Part shown: positions 57,546-64,000 of the stretch, piece by piece
Numbering within the stretch: position 1 is the first letter of the stretch
Layout of the letters: the number at the start of each line of letters is the position of its first letter
Source of the DNA: Chondrosia reniformis
Lineage: Eukaryota > Porifera > Demospongiae > Chondrillida > Chondrillidae
Direction of reading: 5' to 3'
Assembly (NCBI GenBank): GCA_947172415.1
Contig: OX359194.1
Location: 3,348,001-3,412,000, forward strand
Length of the DNA: 64,000 nucleotides
Program-made: the position numbers and the translations under genes
The notes under the pieces: model-generated
The model's database searches: none
Told to the model about the DNA's origin: nothing
What the model saw: the letters and a program-made list of their open reading frames with translations, nothing else

Positions 57546-58030
57546 TTGGTAGGCCAAAGTGGTCAACGTGGATATAAGGGTCATGTGTTAAACTTATTGC
57601 AAGATGTACAATCACTACTCAATAAACTACCTCCAAATGTTAAAGATTTACCCATTCTTGTACTCAGACGCTCTGGTAGCAATGATACATATACTGACTT
57701 CACCATACACAGCGAAAAAGTTCTTAAAGATTTACTTTGGTTACAACAACATAATCCCTTTTAGAAGTCAATCATTATTGATCATGCTATAGTTCAACAG
57801 CTACCAGAGAATGGTGTACCTGAAGAAATATTCAATAACCTCAATATTATGACACCTACAAACACAACAGATGAATTGCATCCAAATACTACCACTTCAA
57901 ATGATGGTACAAACAAACAGAAGGTTTGGCAACAATTTTATTTCCAACACTATTTCCTTATGGAACAGATGATCCAATTACAAAGAACCATCACCATGAT
58001 GTCAGAGTTTTTCAAACATTTAATATGATT
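57546..58030 (+). pseudogene. Helitron-like element remnant
   Basis: The frame reads GQRGYKGHVLNLLQDVQSLL, NKLPPNVKDLPILVLRRSGS, then VLKDLLWLQQHNPF before a stop. The following sequence, in another frame, continues IIIDHAIVQQLPENGVPEEI. The order GYKGxVLNLPQD / LPP / HNPFY / LPENG is the one I associate with the region ahead of the helicase in Helitron-type proteins with PIF1-like helicases. Stops and frame changes show that it is dead. Neither a Rep nor a helicase core is present. Confidence 0.55.
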
Positions 58031-58139
58031 TGCTGAGAAAATTAACAACAAAACTATATGGCAGTTTGCATCACACCCTATATAGGTGTTCATACTGGGC
58101 TCTAAATATGAAACAGAGGCATCATTTATTAACAACTGC

Positions 58140-58260
58140 AAAAAGTATCGAAACAAGACACTGATTATTATAAGGTTAATCCTACAGAAGTTGCATATAT
58201 ACTGAAATTGTAGTAACTTAACCATACACTTCTGTGTTTTGGCGCACCATTCCTACTTCA
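58140..58260 (-). repeat. Half of a family A terminal hairpin
   Basis: Matches one arm of the hairpin at 61370-61660: GCAAAAAGTATCGAAACAAG, ACAGAAGTTGCATATATACT and CATACACTTCTGTGTTT...GCGCACCATTCCTACTTC. The other arm is absent. Confidence 0.7.
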
Positions 58261-58269
58261 GCTTGGTCA

Positions 58270-58556
58270 TAAAGTCATAAAAGTATCCAAATTTGAGGCT
58301 ATGTATTGGTCCAAAACATTTCAGTGCATGTGAATTGGAACTGGTACTGAAACAAAATTAGCATCAACAGTTATATATACAGTTGTATGAGGAGTGGTAA
58401 GTGTCAAAACTCACACGCTGTTTATGCATGTAAGTACAAACTTCATTTCAAAAGTATCCAATTTTGTGGCTATTTAGTGGTCCAAAACATTGTGCAGTGA
58501 ATAATAACTGTTGATGCTAATTAGTTTCAGTACAAATTCCAATTCACATGCACAGC
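58270..58556. repeat. Inverted and direct repeat pair
   Basis: GTATCCAA..TTG(A/T)GGCTAT..GGTCCAAAACATT occurs twice in direct orientation (about 58282 and 58452). GTGCATGTGAATTGG...TTAGCATCAACAGTTAT (58322-58373) is inverted at 58506-58556. Probably a small foldback element. Confidence 0.6.
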
Positions 58557-58887
58557 GTGCCTGCGGCAGCCCCTAAACAAGCCTACATTATAATTTCTGG
58601 GAAAAAGTTTACAAAAGTAGGCCTATCCGTAATATTTCGGAGGAATCCGCTGGAGTCTGTTTCGTAGAAGGGTGTTATTGGGAAATACCCTCAACTACTC
58701 AGAACGACTGTTCTCCTGACCCATGAGTCATTTCAGACTAGTCTTATAAAAACAGAAGGTTACAAGTGAGCACAAAGCGAAAGGATAAACTGAAGAATCA
58801 GAAGAGAAATTTCAGTGTAAGCGAAATAGTGATACGCATCTCACGTACACATATTTACAATTAAATCTAGGCAGTTTCCTAGTTGCC

Positions 58888-59240
58888 TAGTTGAGGAGAA
58901 GCCATTGTGACATTCAAAGACCCCAACAGTATGCTATACATAACTTATACATTTTTACAATATTTATATAGTATTTAGTATTTAACATATAGAAATGTTC
59001 TCGAGACAAATATTAAAAAATTGTCGGCTGAACATTTATATGCGACAGTACACATTAAACTCTAGTTTTAAATATTGGCTCACATTGAAATATGTACATT
59101 ATGTTTAATGTACAAGTTCTCTTGAATAGACATTAATGTGTACTGTCGCATATGTCGAAGATGTGCACTCACTGTAGGGTGAAATAGAGGGCATAATTCA
59201 TGAGAATCTGGACACAGTAAAGTCCATAATGCTTCCTCGT
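58888..59240 (+). pseudogene. Broken duplicate of downstream PARP14-like exon ends and flanks
   Basis: Copies AGAAGCCATTGTGACATTCA...CCCCAACAGTATGCTATAC from the exon and intron at 61172-61330, then the intron sequence found after 62191. It then copies the start of the exon at 62825 (GAAGATGTGCACTCACTG, GGTGAAATAGAGGGCATAAT), where a CTG-TAG change gives a premature stop. The middle exons are missing. A 15-bp inverted repeat (TATGCGACAGTACAC at 59038 and its complement near 59133) lies inside the copied intron. Confidence 0.75.
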
Positions 59241-62200
59241 CCTTTGTCAAAGCCACACCCCCAGGGTGCTCCCCTGCAGTACCAGGGTACCCCACCCCAC
59301 CTGAAAGGTACCCCACCCCACCTAAAAGCTACCCCACCACATCTACAAGGTACTGCGATACAGCCCCAGGGTACCCCACCACACCTACAAGGTACTGCAA
59401 TACAGCCCCGGGGTACCACACATCTACAAGGTACTGCGATACAGCCCCGGGGTACCACACCACATCTACAAGGTACTGCGATACAGCCCCGGGGTACCAC
59501 ACCACATCTACAAGGTACTGCAATACAGCCCCGGGGTACCACACATCTACAAGGTACTGCGATACAGCCCCGGGGTACCACACCACATCTACAAGGTACT
59601 GCAATACAGCCCCGGGGTACCACACATCTACAAGGTACTGCGATACAGCCCCGGGGTACCACACCACATCTACAAGGTACTGCGATACAGCCCCGGGGTA
59701 CCACACCACATCTACAAGGTACTGCAATACAGCCCCGGGGTACCACACCACATCTACAAGGTACTGCAATACAGCCCCGGGGTACCACACCACATCTACA
59801 AGGTACTGCAATACAGCCCCGGGGTACTCCACTACAGGCCCAGGGTGTTACTACCGATGAGAACCCTCCAGTTCGAGTTGAAGGTATACCTGGTCCAATA
59901 AAATGGACTAATGCAAAGAGTTACTTAGAGCTGGCATTTGATGATGAATTTAAAGGAGGAGGAGAAATTGAAGATGGAGGCATAGTTATTAAAGGATCAA
60001 CAGCACTGATTACCTTTAAAGATCCACAAGGTATGCACTCACATATACATGTGAACATTCATTCAGCCAGGATGAGAACTTTGGTCACTTGGCTGGTTTA
60101 GTTTAATATTTTTCCAGTGATTATATCATAACCTTTGTATAAGCATTGTGCAATCAATGTGCATATTACATGCATGGACATACGTATGTACTGTACGTAT
60201 ATTATGTACATGTTCTATATGTTTACAGTTGCCCAGAGGGTTGTTGCCAGGAATGTGTGGGACATTATGGGTGTGCCTTTGAGAGTGTCTTTTCCTCAAA
60301 GGAAACGAGATCCACTGGAACAAGTCATGCGGGAGTGTAACCCATCTAATACAATTGTTCTTGGGAATATTCCAAATGGTATTGGTGATGAACATCTTTT
60401 ACTCTACATTGAGAATATTACAGGACTGGAAGAGAATGAGTACAAATTACACTTTCAAGGCAGAGAGGAAGCATTGCTCATTCTGAGTTCTAAGAGTAAG
60501 TATCTCACTGTATACTCATTACTGGCTAGTAATGTAATACCATTCTCTACATGATGCCTCTTGTCCTATGTACAACCTACGTACATGGCTTTATGTGTAC
60601 ATACAGTAGGACAGGAGATATATATAGAATTAGCACAATTGTGTTAATTGGGTTCTTGTAGTTGGTACAGGAGGGGAAACATGAGGAAAGCATTGCTAGG
60701 GCAATTGTAGCTCAGTTGTAGCTCAGTTGCAGAGCACAGGTGGTCATAACCAGCTGTCCTGGGCTGAATCCCAGCAATTGCTTTTTTCGTATTTTTCCCT
60801 TTTCATGATGTTTTGATTATACATTTACTTGTGGTTTGACTTTCACATCAATTATTCATAGATATTCTAGAAGTATATACTATATAGACATATATTCATA
60901 CAAGGACATTATGGTTATTATAACTCCAATCGATCCCTCCATTCCAACAGCTGAGCAGCTAGGATTGTGATCTCATTTCACAAAAGTTGCAGAACCCAAA
61001 GAAGCTTCTGAAGAAACAAAATCTGAGAGTTACTCAGCTAGAAGAAGTTAAATCTGTCCTTTTATCTGGCATCAAAGATGAGTCTTTGAAAGAGGACTTT
61101 CTCAAATTGTATTTCAGTAATCGTAAGCAGTCGGGCGGCAGTGATTTCACCAAAGTTTCATTGACTGGGAGAGGAGAAGCCATTGTGACATTCAAAGACC
61201 CCAACAGTATGCTATACATAACTTATGAATCTTTACAATATTTATATAGTATTTAGTATTTAACATATAGAAATGTTCTTGAGACAAGTATTAAAAAATT
61301 GTTGGCTGAACATTTATATACAAAAGTAAATAGAAAACATTTACAAAAATGATGTTAGAAATAGGAATGGCAGTGTTCACTAATACATCTGCAAAAAGTA
61401 TCGAAACAAGACAGTGATTATATGATAAGGCTAATCATACAGAAGTTGCATATATACTGAAATTTAACTTAACCATACACTTCTGTGTTTGGACGCACCA
61501 AGCACTGAAGTAGGAATGGTGCGCCCAAACACAGAGGTGTATGGTTAAGTTACTTAAATTTCAGTATATATGCAACTTCTGTATGATTAGCCTTATCATA
61601 TAATTACTGTCTTGTTTCGATACTTTTTGCAGATGTGTTAGTGAGCACTGCCATTCCTACTTCTAACATCATTTTTGTAAATGTTTTCTATTTACTTTTG
61701 TATTCCCCCTTTTTTCTTCTTAATATTACTTATTTGAAATTGATTTGAAAGTTTTCTTGGCGAAAATCTCGAAATAAACGTCTTAGACAAGAGAAATATG
61801 CCGAAAACTATGATCTCTTAATTAAAAAATGGCGTCCGAGAAGACCACAATTTTCGTTTTTCACAATTAACGTACTTCTTGTAGAGCGCATTCAGATTTA
61901 GGGCGTCTATTCCCTAGTTCGGAAATATTTATGACGATTTATACTTGTACGTGCCCGCACAAGTTCGCATATTAGCGCTAGTCTATTTTGGAAATGAGTC
62001 TATTCCTAGTTAGCCGCTTTTTTGAACGCTGTAGAGCGTCGAAAGACGTTTTGGCATTTAGGAAAGCGTGCATTAATGGCTGCAAATAACCGAATATAAC
62101 CGAAAATCGCTTCGTTGGCGATTTATGAGGTGTTGCTTGCTAATACATTGGATAGGGCGGCCATTTTTTCCTACTTAGAGAGTACTCTGATAGTACACGT

Positions 62201-64000
62201 TAAACTCTAATTTTAAATATTGGCTCACATTGAAATGTGTACAGTACGTTTAGTCTTCTCTTGAATAGACATTATACCTATGTCTATTGTAATACACTTA
62301 ATTGAATATTATACCCAATTTTGCTTACTCGCAGCTGTAAGGTGTGTGTTAGACAAGATGCATACTATTCTTGGAGAAGATGTCACTACATTGATGTACC
62401 ATCCAGTGCTGTCTAAGTGGTTCACTGGTACAACTCCCAAGGGTACACCAGGCCGGTCTCAATCAAAGCACTCCCACTATCAACCTCACCAAGACACTTG
62501 CTCAACATTTTGAGAAGTGTGACCTCATCAAACTACTGACGGACCAGTTGAGTAAGGAGTGTGCAGAGATCAAGTTAGACAAAGCTGCGCCCAGCCTCAC
62601 AGTCACTCCAAAGAGCGGGAGTGAGTGGAATGCAAAATGGGGACAGACCTGTAGAGCCATGGTGATGCAGTATGTGATTGGGTTCCATGAGGAGATGATT
62701 AAAATTCCAAAAGAGGTACGTAGCTGGCACCGTATTTCCAGTGATTTTGGCCAATGTGCTGAATCCCTATGTCTCTGTGTCTCTTGCCAACTCTCATGAC
62801 AAGGTTGCGCTAGTAGGTTTAGCTGAAGATGTGCACTCACTGAAGGGTGAAATAGAGGGCATAATTCATGAGAATTCGAACACATTGAAGTCCATAATGC
62901 TTCCTCCTCAAGTTCTTATTCTGATTGATAAATGCATACGAAATCAGCTGAAACAGGATCATAAATCAGTCCTTTTCAAAGTTAACCTGGAAGAGAGCTC
63001 TGTACAGCTGTCAGGCAAGGTAGCTGGTTGTGAGCTGTTTGAGAAAGCCATCACAAAGCTGAACCCACAAGTAATAGATGTACGCCTTCCTCCCGAAGCT
63101 GTTCTCCTTTTATCACTACCTCATGGAAAGCAGCTGCTCCATAGCAAGATTAGAAACAAGCCTATCTCCTTCCACTTCACTGTTGAGCATGGAGAGGTGC
63201 CAAAGAGTGACATCTCTTCCATTCACCGTCTTCACCTGGTCTCTGAGAAGAAGCATGCAGCCGTGATAATTGGCATCGCAAAGGACCTTCAAGATAGCAT
63301 CATTGTTAAGGACTTTAATGTTCCTGTCGAATTCAAATACACAGTTCAGTTAGAAAGCTGGGGTTCCTTGAAGAGAAATCTGGAAAACTATTTTATTGCA
63401 CGTCTTCTATCCAAGCCAGGTGAGAAGAAAGTGACCATTATTTGTGAGCGAGGAGAACTAATTCAACAGATGAAAGATTTTGTGCATAATGAGTGCTTTA
63501 AGAAGGACATTATCAAGCTGCAGCAAGGACAGTGGCAGTACATGGAAAGGCACTCTGAGGAATGGAGAAAACTGGCCGTGAAGATGGAGGACGCACACAT
63601 GGAAGCAGTTTTGCCTCAAAACGGAGCTCAATTGCCACAGATTATTTTAAAGGGAGAGACTACACCTGTCAACAACTTTGCAGCAGAAATCAGGCACATC
63701 AGAGATGGAATAGTGAACGAGAGAAAGGAGGTAGTTCGAGCTGGAATAGTTAAGCGCTTCCTCTCAAAAGCTGGCAGTCTTCAGGTGAAGGGCATTGAGG
63801 CTGAGCAGAAGGCGGTGGTGGAGATATCTACTAAGGATGAAATGGACAAACAGGACCAAGTTGCTCACTCGGATGGTCCCATACATAGGGTTGTCTGCAG
63901 TGGTACAACAGCTGAGGGTGCTAGGGTCAAGATTATGAAGGGGGACCTACTTGAATATAAGGTGGATGTCTTGGTGAATGCTGCAAATGAAGAGCTTAAC
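59229..64000 (+). CDS. PARP14-like protein (RRM-like repeats plus macro domain), partial
   Basis: Visible coding blocks: 59229-60030 (minisatellite, then RRM-like VEGIPGPIKW, KSYLELAFDDEFKGGGEIED, ALITFKD), 60229-60495 (VAQRVVARN to TIVLGNIPNGIG), 60987-61207 (SVLLSGIKDESLKEDFLKLY, EAIVTFKDPN), 62334-62715 and 62742-64000. The last block runs past the window into MKGDLLEYKVDVLVNAANEE, the ADP-ribose-binding start of a macro domain. Repeated RRM-like units before macro domains is the PARP14 layout; such proteins bind or transfer ADP-ribose, and vertebrate members act in interferon signalling. The catalytic domain is not in the window. Exon phase does not fit between 60495 and 60987, and the frame shifts near 62445 and 62715-62742; these may be short introns, missed exons or lesions. 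The start at 59229 is uncertain. Confidence 0.7.
59336..59826 (+). repeat. 39/42-bp coding minisatellite
   Basis: Twelve copies of a unit encoding HLQGTAIQPRGTT, with or without one extra Pro (units of 39 or 42 bp), e.g. CATCTACAAGGTACTGC followed by ATACAGCCCCGGGGTACC. The array is GC-rich against an AT-rich background and lies in frame in the PARP14-like exon. Two minus-strand frames are also free of stops across it. Confidence 0.92.
60695..60850 (+). mobile_element. tRNA-derived SINE, copy 2
   Basis: TTGTAGCTCAG is duplicated in tandem, followed by TTGCAGAGC (A box), the GGTGGTCATAACC arm, and GGGCTGAATCCCAGC (B box). The tail TTTTCATGATGTTTTGATT and ACTTGTGGTTTGAC matches copy 1 at 50230. 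It sits between two PARP14-like coding blocks. Confidence 0.8.
61321..62190 (-). mobile_element. Family A composite element, copy 4, in the PARP14-like locus
   Basis: Reverse orientation: a diverged hairpin at 61370-61660 (CACTAATACATCTGCAAAAA and complement), then non-coding sequence with GGCGTCCGAGAAG-like units, ending GGCGGCCATTTTTTCCTACT and AGAGAGTACTCTG. The flanks are continuous in the duplicate at 58980-59100, which lacks the element. Confidence 0.8.

Noticed and set aside
59198..59832. Two long minus-strand frames (VPRGCIAVPCRC and WYPGAVLQYLVDV repeats)
   Set aside because: They arise because minisatellite units are multiples of three; the plus frame continues into a conserved RRM-like domain, so plus is the coding strand.
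1..64000. CRISPR array or prokaryotic operon
   Set aside because: The direct repeats found are minisatellites in coding exons or retrozyme units; genes are spliced and metazoan, so a bacterial origin of the window is excluded.

Overview
The window looks like nuclear DNA of an early-branching marine animal, most likely a demosponge. This rests on gene content, not on a database match. It is AT-rich, has spliced genes with GT-AG introns, and encodes animal-specific proteins: a complete Shank scaffold, a PARP14-like macro-domain protein, a class-B-like seven-helix receptor with a somatomedin-B-like ectodomain, a phosphagen kinase and an SH2 protein. Small non-autonomous transposons and hairpin elements fill almost every gap, and short runs built from TACGTACGTATGTA recur in introns.

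Layout. 0-3 kb: two related HNH nuclease-like exons, with a short inverted-repeat element between them. 3.4-6.1 kb (minus): the N-terminal exons of splicing factor PLRG1. It is head-to-head, about 110 bp apart, with a rolling-stone-like membrane protein gene (6.3-11.1 kb). 11-17 kb: no gene, several repeats. 17.2-18.4 kb: an intronless phosphagen kinase with an altered NEEDH motif. 18.6-24.8 kb: a repeat island with a TA-flanked hairpin element that carries a coding fragment, a decayed LINE, a composite foldback element, and a tandem array of ~352-bp units each carrying a hammerhead ribozyme (a retrozyme-like locus). 25.1-26.5 kb (minus): an intronless Golgi-type glycosyltransferase candidate. 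26.6-30.2 kb: a LINE inside a foldback element, itself flanked by a duplicated upstream segment.

30.8-45.3 kb: a 15-exon Shank gene (Shank N-terminal domain, ankyrin repeats, SH3, PDZ, a 3.4-kb proline/serine-rich exon, SAM). 46.7-49.6 kb: a seven-helix receptor split by a 749-bp hairpin element. 50-54.8 kb: a SINE, a pogo-type MITE and repeat debris. 54.9-55.6 kb: a four-exon SH2-only protein. 56.8-58.6 kb: debris including a Helitron-like remnant. 58.9-64 kb: a PARP14-like locus with a coding minisatellite, RRM-like exons, a partial self-duplication and a transposon insertion; it runs off the window as its macro domain begins.

The genes are unrelated housekeeping, signalling and scaffold genes and do not form a pathway. 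The most unusual element is the hammerhead-ribozyme tandem array. Next come the kinase motif change, the hairpin with a captured coding segment, and the transposon-split receptor. Exon boundaries were derived by hand from splice signals and reading-frame phase; no search was run.
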